A stretch of 64,000 bases of DNA, from assembly GCF_029051725.1 (NCBI RefSeq), contig NZ_JAACFU010000002.1:558001-622000 (forward strand). The letters are read 5' to 3'. Within the stretch, counting starts at the first letter, position 1. Every line of letters starts with the position of its first letter. The notes beneath the pieces are model-generated. The model searched no databases and had not been told where the DNA came from. It saw only the letters and a list, made by a program, of their open reading frames with translations. Position numbers and translations under genes: made by a program. Positions 44,077 through 53,304 of the stretch are shown in pieces. This DNA comes from Bradyrhizobium sp. CSS354. Its GTDB lineage: Bacteria; Pseudomonadota; Alphaproteobacteria; Rhizobiales; Xanthobacteraceae.

Positions 44077-45971
44077 GCGGACGCTCCATCGAGCCCGTAG
44101 ATGCGCGTTTCAGTGGACATCCCCTTCGCCATGACCGCATCGAGGGCCCTAAATCTAAATTGATCGCGAACGCGCGAGTAGACGGCTTCGCTCACTAGGA
44201 TTGTCGTACCGACCTGCTTGTTGAGTCCTTCGAGCCGAGCAGCAAGGTTCACTGTGTTGCCGAGAGCTGTGTAGTTCATTCGCTCAGTTGATCCGACATT
44301 TCCAACGACGGCCTCTCCAACATGAATACCGAACCGCGTGATGAATGGCTTCCACCCTTCCGCCGCGAACTCAGCGTTGAGTCGCTCCCCGGCAGCTCTG
44401 GCTGCCAGTGCCGCACGGCAGGCACGAGCGACATGATCAGGTTGCGCAGCGGGCGCGTTCCAGAATACCATCACCGCGTCACCGATAAACTTGTCGATTG
44501 TACCACCTTCGGCGAGGAAGGCTTGGCTTAGGGCCGAGAAGTAGCGCGAGGTCTGTTGCATCAACAAGTCGGGGTCGACCGATTCCGCGATCGTCGTGAA
44601 GCCCTGAACGTCCGTAAAGATCAACGTGATCTCCTGTTTGATCCCTCCGAGCCTAGTGGAGATGGAGTTGTCCAGCACGCCGCGCACTATCTCTTTTGGA
44701 ACGAAATGCGCAAACGACCATATCGCACGCTGCGCCAAATTCACGGTACTGCCTAGATCGTGTATCTCTGCAATGTAGGATGTTACTGGCACTGGATCAG
44801 GCTGAGCCAGATTCTGAAGTTTTCCGGCCTGCGCAGCAATAGCGTTTAAGGAACGCGCCATGCGATTGCCGAAAATCCAGACCATCGGGATGAATGCCGC
44901 GCCAACGACGATCGCCAAGATCAAGCCCGTGAACTGTACCTTCCTGACATTCTGGACAAAATCATCCTGCGCCGCCACCAGCAATATGCTGGCGCTGTAG
45001 CCATCGCTCAAGGTGAAACTCGTCAATCTAAAAAGATAACCGTGCCCCCGGTTATCTTCGACCGAACCTTCGTCCACGCCGAGATTGCGTGACATCCGCA
45101 GCACAGAGGCAACGAGTTCATCTTTGATTTCGCCGATGTTGGGTAGCTGCGATCGCGCGGGATCGATCATCGCATTATCGAGTAATTCCACAAAGTCAGG
45201 ATGGGCGATCAGGGAGCCAGCTTGGTCGAAGATCGTTGCGGTGCCATGTGGTCCTGGGCGCTGGGCCTGGACGAAAGCGCTGAAGCTATCGAGCTTAAGA
45301 TCGGCCGCGAGTACCCCGGTGACCTTGCCCTGCAAGGGCGCAGCCACAGTCATCACTGGTGCGCCAAGATTGAAGGAAAGATACGGCTCGGTGACAAAGG
45401 TCCGGCCGATCTTCATGGTCTGGGTGTACCAAGGCCGCGTCCGAGCATCGTAGCCGTATTTCCAGAAATCGATTTCGTCGACTTCGCTGCCCTGCCGATC
45501 TTGGAACACCCGGCGCATCGGCAGCTCGCCTGCCGCCGTGGGCCGTACGAGATTAATCACGATGTCAGCGTTGGCCGGTGCTCGCAGCTTTGCGCGCTGG
45601 TCCTCAGTGAGATCGCTGGTGCGCCGCACTTGTAACCAGGCGCCATTCGCAAAGCCGACGTAGATGCTGTCCATCTGCGGCATTTCGTGCAGTGCGGCCT
45701 TGAACAGGGGGATCGCCCTGCCCGTTTCGGATCGGTCATCCGAATCCGCTACGCTCGAACTAGTAGCAAGCACGTTCACAATTGAAGAGATGGAGCTCAA
45801 CTCACTATGCAAGCGGCCCAAAGCCTTGGCGCTTGCTGCGTCCATATAGGCTGAAGCCGCTTCGTGCGTTGCCAAGCGCAGAGATCGAACCTGAATCGCA
45901 ATCAATAAACCTGCAAGCGCGACCACAAAAGACGCCACAGCAAGCGTTATCGACGTTCGGAACGTGAACAT
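44073..45971 (-). CDS. Membrane adenylate cyclase (class III) with extracytoplasmic Cache-type sensor
   Basis: 632 residues. A transmembrane helix at about 10-30 is followed by a periplasmic dCache-like sensor (WYTQTMKIGRTFVTEPYLSF; GVLAADLKLDSF), a second helix (LILAIVVGAAFIPMVW), a short linker, and a class III cyclase domain in the last ~185 residues. The two metal Asp are in LIFTDVQGF and IGDAVMVFW; Lys in TIDKFIGD points to ATP as substrate; the transition-state Asn/Arg are in NTVNLAARLEGL. It makes cAMP in response to a periplasmic signal. Overlaps the UrtA-like gene by four bases; a regulon element is 52 bp upstream. Confidence 0.9.
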   Translation of the reverse strand: MFTFRTSITLAVASFVVALAGLLIAIQVRSLRLATHEAASAYMDAASAKALGRLHSELSSISSIVNVLATSSSVADSDDRSETGRAIPLFKAALHEMPQMDSIYVGFANGAWLQVRRTSDLTEDQRAKLRAPANADIVINLVRPTAAGELPMRRVFQDRQGSEVDEIDFWKYGYDARTRPWYTQTMKIGRTFVTEPYLSFNLGAPVMTVAAPLQGKVTGVLAADLKLDSFSAFVQAQRPGPHGTATIFDQAGSLIAHPDFVELLDNAMIDPARSQLPNIGEIKDELVASVLRMSRNLGVDEGSVEDNRGHGYLFRLTSFTLSDGYSASILLVAAQDDFVQNVRKVQFTGLILAIVVGAAFIPMVWIFGNRMARSLNAIAAQAGKLQNLAQPDPVPVTSYIAEIHDLGSTVNLAQRAIWSFAHFVPKEIVRGVLDNSISTRLGGIKQEITLIFTDVQGFTTIAESVDPDLLMQQTSRYFSALSQAFLAEGGTIDKFIGDAVMVFWNAPAAQPDHVARACRAALAARAAGERLNAEFAAEGWKPFITRFGIHVGEAVVGNVGSTERMNYTALGNTVNLAARLEGLNKQVGTTILVSEAVYSRVRDQFRFRALDAVMAKGMSTETRIYGLDGASA

Positions 45972-46023
45972 ACAGGCGCACCGCTACTTTGAAACTAGAT
46001 TAGGGGAGCCTGCCTCTCGCCAC

Positions 46024-46037
46024 TATGCTAGTTCGGC
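46024..46037 (-). promoter_or_regulatory. GCCG-N5-GCATA element upstream of cyclase operon
   Basis: Minus strand reads TTGCCGAACTAGCATAGT, 52 bp from the cyclase start: the shortest spacing in the set, which places the site close to a core promoter. Confidence 0.8.
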
Positions 46038-46243
46038 AACAACGTTTGCTTCATCTGAAAACTTTCGGTTTCGCGCGTCCGGGCATCTCGTCCGACCTAA
46101 GACGACGCCCGTGATGGCCGACGAGACGAGTGCACGAGCAGGATAAGAGTGCGCTTGATGTGATTGTGGCCGGTGCTGTCGCTCCCTCAGCATGCGGAGA
46201 GAGCTAGTTCCTCACAAAGCGAAGCCCTTTTTGCAGCGCAGTA

Positions 46244-46257
46244 GCCGAAGTAGCATA
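46244..46257 (+). promoter_or_regulatory. GCCG-N5-GCATA element upstream of 46330
   Basis: Reads TAGCCGAAGTAGCATAGCC, 72 bp before the start codon. Back-to-back with the element at 46024. Confidence 0.78.
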
Positions 46258-46329
46258 GCCAGGCCCGCACCTGTTGGTACCCTCTTCAGGTGGCAATCTC
46301 GCGCCACGTGCGATCACTAGGAGCAAGCC

Positions 46330-46701
46330 ATGATGAATCTAAGGGTTCTGGGCGCGACCGTGATTGTGGCATCAGCCCTGTCCGGCTCTGCTGCATCGGC
46401 ACAATCGGCCCTCTCTAATCCAGACATGTGCCAAGCTGAATTCGCAAGCTGCACGGGACTTGGGACTGGGGCGACCCCTACCACCGGCTATCGATATCGA
46501 CAATCAACGCGGCGCGCCAATAGCCAGCCCGTCGCTGCGGCAGCAGGTGCTACGGTTGGCGGATGGGGCAACTCTTACGCCAATGCCGGCGAGATGGGCT
46601 GGCACGGCAACTGGAACACCTATGCCACTCGTAATGGCATCGTTTGCCGCCCCGGCACCTATTTCAAGGGGCCTGACGGCCTTCGACATGTCTGTCAATA
46701 G
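46330..46701 (+). CDS. Small secreted protein
   Basis: 123 residues. Signal peptide of about 24 residues (VIVASALSGSAASAQ). The mature part has four Cys (DMCQAEFASC near the start; VCRPGTYF and HVCQ at the end) and a Trp/Gly/Asn-rich middle (GGWGNSYANAGEMGWHGNW). GAGCAAGCC precedes the ATG. Not recognised. Probably periplasmic; divergent from the cyclase operon with paired regulon elements between. Confidence 0.65.
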   Translation: MMNLRVLGATVIVASALSGSAASAQSALSNPDMCQAEFASCTGLGTGATPTTGYRYRQSTRRANSQPVAAAAGATVGGWGNSYANAGEMGWHGNWNTYATRNGIVCRPGTYFKGPDGLRHVCQ

Positions 46702-46776
46702 GTCATTGCCCAATTGACCTCAGGCGGCCGGTATCCGCCGCGCCGTGTCGTCGACAAGATGGCGCCGCCCGGCGCC

Positions 46777-47589
46777 TCAGTTTCTGACGAAGTATAGCGG
46801 CGTTCTAATCGTCAGCTGATAGGCAGGCTTTGGTGTCCATGCAATCTGGGCTGTGATGCCAAACAGGCGATTATCGTTATCGTCCATCCAGACGAGGTCG
46901 AACCGTACAATTGGCTGAGTAAAGGATGGCACTGTCGCCAGGTTCAGCAGTTGCGCTCCGCCGAACTATTGAACGCCCGGGCGGCCCGTGAATTTCCAGT
47001 TGTTGGGCCGAATCCGGCCCCGATCTCGTGATGGTGGTCTGCAGTGTAATCGTTGGTATCGATCCGCTATTCTGCTGATAAAGGTCAGCTTGGAAACCCA
47101 CGTTCCAGCTAGAGATCGCAAGGGACGACCAGTCAGACGTACCACTTTGCAAAGCGCTCGCCGTGAAACCGCCATACAATGAAACGGCGTCGCTAACATC
47201 GACCGTCAGCGGAATGTCAAGTGCGATGCTTTGGGTCGATGGCGACGATGGTGCCGGAAAGCTCGCAAGTCGCGATGAACTCGACAGATCCGAGCGGATT
47301 CGAAGCGCCGCGCTGGCGGTTGACAGCGAAGGACCGCTGAAGCCGATCGAAAGTGTATTGGCGGGCACCGTGGCGTAGTTCGTTCTCTAGTCCAAATAAA
47401 CATTAGGCCACGAAGTCGGTCCGGATCCACCATTGCTGTCGCTAGGATCCTGAGCCAAGCCAGGACGGGACCGGAGACACATACCAAAGCCGGCACTAGC
47501 ATCAGGCAACAGTACGATCGAACCACATCGGCAAAACCCAGCTCTTGCGCCGTCCCTTTGGCTCGAGCTCGGAAAATGAACATTGTCAT
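46777..47589 (-). pseudogene. Decayed outer-membrane protein gene (three lesions)
   Basis: A signal-peptide-like start at ATG 47589 (MTMFIFRARAKGTAQELGF ... ALVCVSGPVLA) is followed by a frame change near 47465 into QDPSDSNGGSGPTSWPNVYLD. An in-frame TAG follows at 47387-47389. Reading continues directly as RTNYATVPANTLSIGFSGP and on through barrel-like strands. A second frame change near 46980 leads into LLNLATVPSFTQPIVRFDLV and the terminal strand PAYQLTIRTPLYFVRN, ending at 46777. The original was an outer-membrane barrel of about 270 residues. Confidence 0.75.
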
Positions 47590-47827
47590 CCCAGCCGGCC
47601 GCTTTGATAGCTGCGGCAGTATGGCGCGAACGTAATAGCTTGTCCAATGTGGCTCTAATTCCGGCCCATCACTGCCGTTGATGCAACCCAACTGAATGCC
47701 GGTTGATAGGGACGGACCGAAAGCTTGCGGGATTGGGCAAACTGGCGCTCCTGACCCTTAAAACAGAAGTCGGGTAGCCCGTTTTTACCTCTGTACACCA
47801 AGGTCGCCGACGGTCTATGGGCGAAGC

Positions 47828-48205
47828 TTACATCTTGGTGTTCGTCGCAGTTTCGATGGCGACCAGCAGGGACGCAGGTTGCAGCGGCTTGGTAAGGAAA
47901 GCCGCGCACCCAGCGGCTTCGCAGCGTTCGCGAGCGCTGGCCTCGTTGTGAGCCGTGATGACGATGGTCGGAATCCAGATCCCTGAGCGAGTGAGTTGGT
48001 GCTGAAGCTCAAGGCCGCTCATTTCGGGCATCTGCAGGTCGACAATCAGGCACACTGGTACTCCGAGCGGCAGGCTGGTCAGAAAGTCCCGAGCGGAGGT
48101 GTATGTCCTAACCTTGAGCGCGCGAGCCCTTAACAAGCGCTCGAGAGCCCTCAGCACGAAAGGGTCGTCATCCACAATCGCGATGCAGCCCGAGTTGTCT
48201 CCCAT
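47828..48205 (-). CDS. Stand-alone receiver-domain protein
   Basis: 125 residues, a single CheY-like receiver: acidic pair in IVDDD (12-14), phosphoacceptor Asp56 in CLIVDLQMPEMSG, conserved Lys in AAFLTKPLQP. No output domain. It lies 76 bp after the FixJ-like regulator on the same strand and 70% of its residues look parallel to that protein's receiver, so it may act as a phosphate sink or competitor for the same kinase. Confidence 0.85.
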   Translation of the reverse strand: MGDNSGCIAIVDDDPFVLRALERLLRARALKVRTYTSARDFLTSLPLGVPVCLIVDLQMPEMSGLELQHQLTRSGIWIPTIVITAHNEASARERCEAAGCAAFLTKPLQPASLLVAIETATNTKM

Positions 48206-48281
48206 GGCGACACTATCGGCGTCAGGGTTGTGGGCTGTCGAGTTGGCCCTTGGACCAACATCACTTTGGTACCACTCGGCA

Positions 48282-48893
48282 CTAGATCCGCGCTTTTTCC
48301 GTCAGCCTTACGAGGTCCGCTACCGAGCGTACCCCGAGTTTCATCATCACCCGCCCGCGGTGCACCTTGATCGTCTTCTCCGCAGTACCGAGGTCCCCCG
48401 CGATCTGCTTGTTGAGGCGGCCGGCGACTACCTGGGTCAGAACCTCGCGCTCCCGCGGTGTCAGCATCGCGAGCCGTACCTTGATCTCGTCGATCTCAAC
48501 GATAGCGGCACGGGTCGCCGCATCCTGTTTCTCGGCTCGTGCGATCGCAGTCAACAATTCTGTTTCCTTAACCGGCTTGGTCAGGAAGTCGATCGCACCC
48601 GCACGCATCGCGCGGACGCTGGTCGGTATGTCGCCCTTGCCAGTTAGGAAGATGATTGGCCTTTGCGAACCTGCTGCAGTCAAGGTCTGCTGCAACTCTA
48701 GCCCATTTAATCCCGGCATAGACACATCGAGGATCGCACAGCCGGGTACCGACCCATCGTGTTCGGCCAGAAACATCGGCGCAGACGTGAATGCCTTGAG
48801 GCTGAAGTTTCGCGCCCGTAACAGCCGCGACAACGCATTCAGCACCCTCGTGTCATCATCAACAAGAAAAATCGTGAACGCCGGATCTTTCAT
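48282..48893 (-). CDS. FixJ/NarL-type response regulator
   Basis: 203 residues. N-terminal receiver with acidic pair in VDDD and phosphoacceptor Asp56 (CAILDVSMPGLNG), then a LuxR-type HTH (LTPREREVLTQVVAGRLNKQI ... VRSVADLVRL). Its ATG directly follows the stop of the histidine kinase with no gap, so the two are translationally coupled and almost certainly a cognate pair. Targets unknown. Confidence 0.9.
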   Translation of the reverse strand: MKDPAFTIFLVDDDTRVLNALSRLLRARNFSLKAFTSAPMFLAEHDGSVPGCAILDVSMPGLNGLELQQTLTAAGSQRPIIFLTGKGDIPTSVRAMRAGAIDFLTKPVKETELLTAIARAEKQDAATRAAIVEIDEIKVRLAMLTPREREVLTQVVAGRLNKQIAGDLGTAEKTIKVHRGRVMMKLGVRSVADLVRLTEKARI

Positions 48894-51206
48894 TCAAGCC
48901 TCCGCAAGGACTTCTTGCGTTGGGAGCAATATGGTGGCGACGACGCCACCAGTACTGTCATTGGCCACGACAATCTTTCCTCCATGCGCTTCAATGATGC
49001 TGGAGCAGATCGTCAATCCAAGTCCAAGGCCATGGTTCTTTGTGGTGAAGAACGGCTCGAACAATCGGCCTGCCTGGGCAACCTCAATCCCTGGTCCCCG
49101 ATCTCTGACAAAAACCTCAATGCATCCCTGCGTTGCCCGGCTGGATACCGTGATCATCCGCGTCCCCTCGGTTGAAGCCATCGCGTCCATTGCGTTCACG
49201 AGAAGGTTTAAGAGAACCTGCTGCAATTGGATGGCATCGCCTAAGAGATGAGGCAAAGCGGCCGCAAGATCCATGTTGACCACAATGCGGCGATCGATCA
49301 TTTCGCTCCGAAGCAACGCGACCGTCTGATCGATCAATGCGTTCATACTGACAGATTCCAGTTCCGCCTGGCCCTTCTTCAGCAGGCTTCGCAGCCGATA
49401 AATGACTTCGCCCGCCCGGTTAACATCTTGCACAATATCCTGCAGCGCGTCTCCAACCTCCGCGACGTTGGGGGGATCGTCAGCCAGCAGATAGAGCGCC
49501 GCCTGCGCGTTCGATAAGATCGCCGTGAGTGGCTGGTTGACTTCGTGCGCGATCGCGCCGGAGAGCTCACCCAGAACGGAAACCCTCATCAAGTGCGTGA
49601 CTTCCTGTCGTTGCAACTCCGCTTCGGCCTCGACGGCCTTCTGTTCGGTGACATCAACGAAGATTCCGCTAAATCGGTTCGGAGCTCCATGATCGTCTGG
49701 GCGCACACGCGTCCGGATGCTGATCCACCGGACCCGCCCTTCTGATATAACACGAACTCGCGTTACGGCAGGTTCCCCGGGATTCCTAATTTGGCGGATC
49801 GCGGCGAGTGCGACATCGCGGTCGTTAGGGTGTACGACCTCCAAAAACGCATCGCGAGTAAGCGGCAGGTCACCCACGAGTCCGAACATTGCTCGGCAAT
49901 GCTCAGTCGTCCACATTTCGTTGGTACTTCCATCAAACTGCCATAGGCCCACATTTACCGAAGCCGCGGTGAAGCTCATTCGCTCCTCGCTTTCCTTGAG
50001 CGAGATTTCAGCTTGATGGCGCCGGCGTCGTTGGAACAGCAATGCGACGACGAAGGATGCCTGCAATCCGACAATCAAGATCGTGCTCAGTACGAGGTAG
50101 CGATGCTCACTCCAGAGAGTCGGCTCCTTGAAGAGCACAATGCTGCCGAGCGGAAGGTCACTTTCTTTGAGGCCCCACTTCTTCATAGCCCGCGCGTCAG
50201 TACGGAAGGCGGGCTTGGGATTGGATTTTGGAGGTACCTTTGTCACCTCGGTACCCGAAAGTATATCAAGCGCCATGTCAGCGGCAGTTATGCCCAGAGA
50301 TTCGAATGTGTCTGTGTACCCTCCAACGATCCCGGCGCCGATATAGGTATCGAAGATCCCGTAGACCGGAGCGGCGGAAGCTTTCGCCACAGCGGCAGCC
50401 ACATCTCTTGGGATGAAGCGTTTGCCTTCGCGATCTGCGAAAAAGGTAAGAATCATGACAATGCTGTCTCTTGGCAGCTGCGAAACATCGCGGAGCAATT
50501 CCGCGTATGTGAGGTTGGACCAGTAGAGCACCTCAGGCCCGGCATTTTGGCTTTCGATCGCCGTGCGTGCGATTTCACGCCAGCGGAGATCAACGGTATC
50601 GGTCCCGCTAATCACCACTAAGCGACGTGCCTGGGGCTGAAGCCTTTCTGCAAGCTCAAGTGTCTTTCCGGGGTAGGAGTTATTGATCACGCCGGTGATG
50701 TCCGGCGGCAGCTGCAGCGCTTCGTAAGTCGACCGGGTGACATCCGAGAATACGACGGGAACCGCCGGGCCGACCACGTCGCGATACTTCAGGATGAAAG
50801 GTATCGCCGAGACGCCGATCACGAACAGGAGGTCAAAATGTACGCCGTCGTATTTTTCGCGAAGGAAATTGGCCATTCGTGAGGCGTGGGCCTCATCCGG
50901 ACGTCGGGCCAAATCCAAATATTCGGCGTCGATTTCGATCCGCTCGGCAGAACGTTCCAGAAAGCGCTTCCGGACCGCATCCGAAACCATTGCAGTAGCC
51001 GGGAACGTATAATTGTATGAGTGAAGAACTAAGACCCGCCGCGATGCATCTTCAGCCTGAGATTGCGCGATGAAAATCCAAGGCGCGAAAAAAATCAGCA
51101 AAAATACGCCGCGCCAAAAGCGCGCGTACCTAGCAGCCGGCCAACCACCCCGATCGCAGGCTTTCACGGAGCTCGTCCATTCGAAACTTGGGCGAGAATA
51201 GAGCAT
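48894..51206 (-). CDS. Membrane histidine kinase with ABC_sub_bind-type sensor
   Basis: 770 residues. A signal/anchor helix at about 30-50 is followed by a periplasmic domain (~55-350) resembling the ABC-transporter substrate-binding DUF of the PF04392 type (VLVLHSYNYTFPATAMVSDAV; GVINNSYPGKTLELAERL). Then come a transmembrane helix (ILIVGLQASFVVALLF), a PAS domain (~400-520), and a FixL-like kinase core: His554 in AHEVNQPLTAIL, N box LLVNAMDAM, G1 DRGPGIE, G2 GLGLGLTI. First gene of the kinase - regulator - receiver operon. It senses a small periplasmic ligand, unknown. Confidence 0.9.
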   Translation of the reverse strand: MLYSRPSFEWTSSVKACDRGGWPAARYARFWRGVFLLIFFAPWIFIAQSQAEDASRRVLVLHSYNYTFPATAMVSDAVRKRFLERSAERIEIDAEYLDLARRPDEAHASRMANFLREKYDGVHFDLLFVIGVSAIPFILKYRDVVGPAVPVVFSDVTRSTYEALQLPPDITGVINNSYPGKTLELAERLQPQARRLVVISGTDTVDLRWREIARTAIESQNAGPEVLYWSNLTYAELLRDVSQLPRDSIVMILTFFADREGKRFIPRDVAAAVAKASAAPVYGIFDTYIGAGIVGGYTDTFESLGITAADMALDILSGTEVTKVPPKSNPKPAFRTDARAMKKWGLKESDLPLGSIVLFKEPTLWSEHRYLVLSTILIVGLQASFVVALLFQRRRRHQAEISLKESEERMSFTAASVNVGLWQFDGSTNEMWTTEHCRAMFGLVGDLPLTRDAFLEVVHPNDRDVALAAIRQIRNPGEPAVTRVRVISEGRVRWISIRTRVRPDDHGAPNRFSGIFVDVTEQKAVEAEAELQRQEVTHLMRVSVLGELSGAIAHEVNQPLTAILSNAQAALYLLADDPPNVAEVGDALQDIVQDVNRAGEVIYRLRSLLKKGQAELESVSMNALIDQTVALLRSEMIDRRIVVNMDLAAALPHLLGDAIQLQQVLLNLLVNAMDAMASTEGTRMITVSSRATQGCIEVFVRDRGPGIEVAQAGRLFEPFFTTKNHGLGLGLTICSSIIEAHGGKIVVANDSTGGVVATILLPTQEVLAEA

Positions 51207-51457
51207 TCATTCGGGAACTGTCGAGTCGTGAACTCGGCTTGGGGCCGTGGCGGGACAAAGCCGCATTGGATAGAGCCCAGCGCCCCATATCCTTCGGCTC
51301 TGCCAATGTGGGACCTTGGTCCAATTCAGCGGTGCGGTTTGGCCGAATATCTTCCTCACGTAGATACCTTCGCTGCGGCGGCGGCACACCCGCACTCCAC
51401 AGCGGGCGCGAAGACAACTCTTGATCCATCAATTCACGTTCCGGGCGACCAAACGCT

Positions 51458-51613
51458 TCATCTCGCAAGATGGCGACAGCAATGCGCCAAATTCACTATT
51501 TCAAGTTGTTTTTGACCGGCCGGCAGACCGGCAGCTTGGTCGGCCAGTGCGTCGGCGACTTTGTCGCACTCGTCCGCTGTCAGCTTGATCGGCTGCTCTG
51601 GCTCCGTGCCCAT
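51458..51613 (-). CDS. Small helical protein, CDEL family member 3, possibly truncated
   Basis: 51 residues: LTADECDKVADALADQAAGL aligns with the other two family members, and LVNLAHCCRHLAR with LELAECYGALARL. It stops just where the other two continue with a Lys/Arg-rich end, so the C terminus may have been lost to a nonsense mutation. Divergent from AraC 4. The frame is open further upstream, but ATG 51613 matches the family start. Confidence 0.5.
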   Translation of the reverse strand: MGTEPEQPIKLTADECDKVADALADQAAGLPAGQKQLEIVNLAHCCRHLAR

Positions 51614-51763
51614 AACCCTCCCCGACCCCCTCAAACCTTGAAGCAAAAGGGTGGCCAACCAGATCGCTTGATTTGGAGCCCGCGGCCGAGCCGCTAACCC
51701 GAACCGTCCGATAAGAAACACGCGCCACACTCAACACGTGTGCCGAAAACTGCGGAGGAGAAG

Positions 51764-52744
51764 ATGGATCGGAGTGCGACCCTCAGTTTTGAAGATCCAC
51801 TTTGTTACCAGGCCGCGATCACGACTGCGAATTTCGAGGTGCTACCCACGTCCGGCAGTTCCTTCAAAGGGGAACTGACCAAGGTTCGCCTAGGCGAGCT
51901 ATTGCTCCAACGCTTCTTCCACAATTTGCCCACGATCAACTCCGGGTTCATCAAGCCCGGACGCAGCGTACTTACATTCCTGACGTCATCGTCCCCAGCT
52001 AGTATGCGGCACTGCGGGATGGACGTTTCGTCTGGGACCATTATCGTCAATGACAGTGACGAGATACACCAGCAGACCGAGGCCGAGTTTCGTCTAGGAT
52101 CGATATCTCTTGAGATGCCCAGACTTGATGCTGCTTGCCAAGTCATAGCCGGTTGCGATTTGTTTTCGAGCTCTTCGCAAAGGCAGCTTGTTCGGCCAGA
52201 TGCTGCTATGATGTCGCGGCTGCTGAACCTGCATGAGATAGTGGGCCAAATCGCTGCGAACGCGCCCGAGATTCTTATCGTCAACGAGGCGGCGCGCTCT
52301 TTGGAGAACCAGTTCATCCATCTATTGGTCAGGTGTCTCACCGAGAGCGCCTCTAGTCGATCCATTAACTGCGGCCTGCGTCAGGCTCGGATAATCGCAA
52401 AATTCCATGAATATCTCGAAGCTAACCCAAACGTGCCGCTTTATTTAGGAGACATATGCGGAGCGATCGGAGCTGCGGAGCGCAGCCTTCGCGCCGCCTG
52501 CGAAATACATCTCGGTATGGGTCCTATCCGCTACCTCGCGCTGAGGAGAATGCACCTTGTTCGCCGTGCACTCTTGCAAGCCGGTTCTTCCACGACAACG
52601 GTGACAAGAATTGCCATGGAGCACGGATTCTGGGAGCTGGGGCGCTTCTCGGTGAATTACCGCGCGATGTTTGGGGAAACACCTTCGGCTACGTTGTTCC
52701 GAGCCACCGCGCGACCGAGCCTACGGATGGCCGATGTGGCGTGA
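51764..52744 (+). CDS. AraC-family transcriptional regulator 4
   Basis: 326 residues, colinear with regulators 2 and 3: SFKGELTKVRLGELLLQRF in the N-terminal domain, LYLGDICGAIGAAERSLRAAC, MGPIRYLALRRMHLVRRALL and TTVTRIAMEHGFWELGRFSVNYR in the HTH region. ATG 51764 has a GGAGGAG ribosome binding site; a longer start at 51740 is less likely. No exact regulon element precedes it, only a loose look-alike at 51733-51748. It may be the constitutively made activator of the set. Confidence 0.88.
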   Translation: MDRSATLSFEDPLCYQAAITTANFEVLPTSGSSFKGELTKVRLGELLLQRFFHNLPTINSGFIKPGRSVLTFLTSSSPASMRHCGMDVSSGTIIVNDSDEIHQQTEAEFRLGSISLEMPRLDAACQVIAGCDLFSSSSQRQLVRPDAAMMSRLLNLHEIVGQIAANAPEILIVNEAARSLENQFIHLLVRCLTESASSRSINCGLRQARIIAKFHEYLEANPNVPLYLGDICGAIGAAERSLRAACEIHLGMGPIRYLALRRMHLVRRALLQAGSSTTTVTRIAMEHGFWELGRFSVNYRAMFGETPSATLFRATARPSLRMADVA

Positions 52745-52938
52745 GCGCTCCCAGCAGAATTCATCTGGTAAGTGCAACGTCCTTGAAGGAGGCGACTAGC
52801 GCCATCTCCAGCTTTCCCCTCCTGCCGCGATGTTGATCCCCGGCCTGTTCTGACGCGCAGTCGGGCATCAGCAACGTTGCGGTGACGGATTCGTTTTGGC
52901 TTCCGACATCTTCAAGATCCCGGTTTACTGTCCGATGG

Positions 52939-53178
52939 TTAGTCATGTAATTGGTCAGCTTCGAGCCAGACCGGAATATTCTCCGACGGGATTGACGCTC
53001 TTGGCTGGTGCGGGAGGATAGTCCCTGCCGTAACGATCAATCCGCCGTTCAACTTGGCTCGTGCAAACTCCTTGGCTTCTGATTCGGTTTCAAACGTCTT
53101 GGTTAAGCGGGGATGTCGCCGTCTCGAGACCGTGCCATCCGGCGGAACTTCGAAAGTGACGTACCAAGTGTGTTTCAT
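52939..53178 (-). CDS. Small hypothetical protein
   Basis: 79 residues, beta-alpha-beta composition (TWYVTFEVPPDGTVSRRRHP, then SEAKEFARAKLNGG), no signal peptide. It matches a type of short basic protein common in Bradyrhizobium that I cannot name. Isolated, between AraC 4 and the DUF1254 gene; no regulon element. Confidence 0.6.
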   Translation of the reverse strand: MKHTWYVTFEVPPDGTVSRRRHPRLTKTFETESEAKEFARAKLNGGLIVTAGTILPHQPRASIPSENIPVWLEADQLHD

Positions 53179-53304
53179 TCCGTCATAACGCCAAGGGGCT
53201 GTCAGTAGCCTATCTCCTCGCTGAAGAAAAAAGCGGCCACCCTGCGCTGAGTTCTTCGCATTTCGACCCGCAGCAGATAATTTTCTATCGACGCATGACT
53301 TCCA

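Noticed and set aside
51733..51748. GCCG-N6-GCGG just before AraC 4
   Set aside because: Wrong spacing and a different second box, and it lies only some 25 bp before the start codon.
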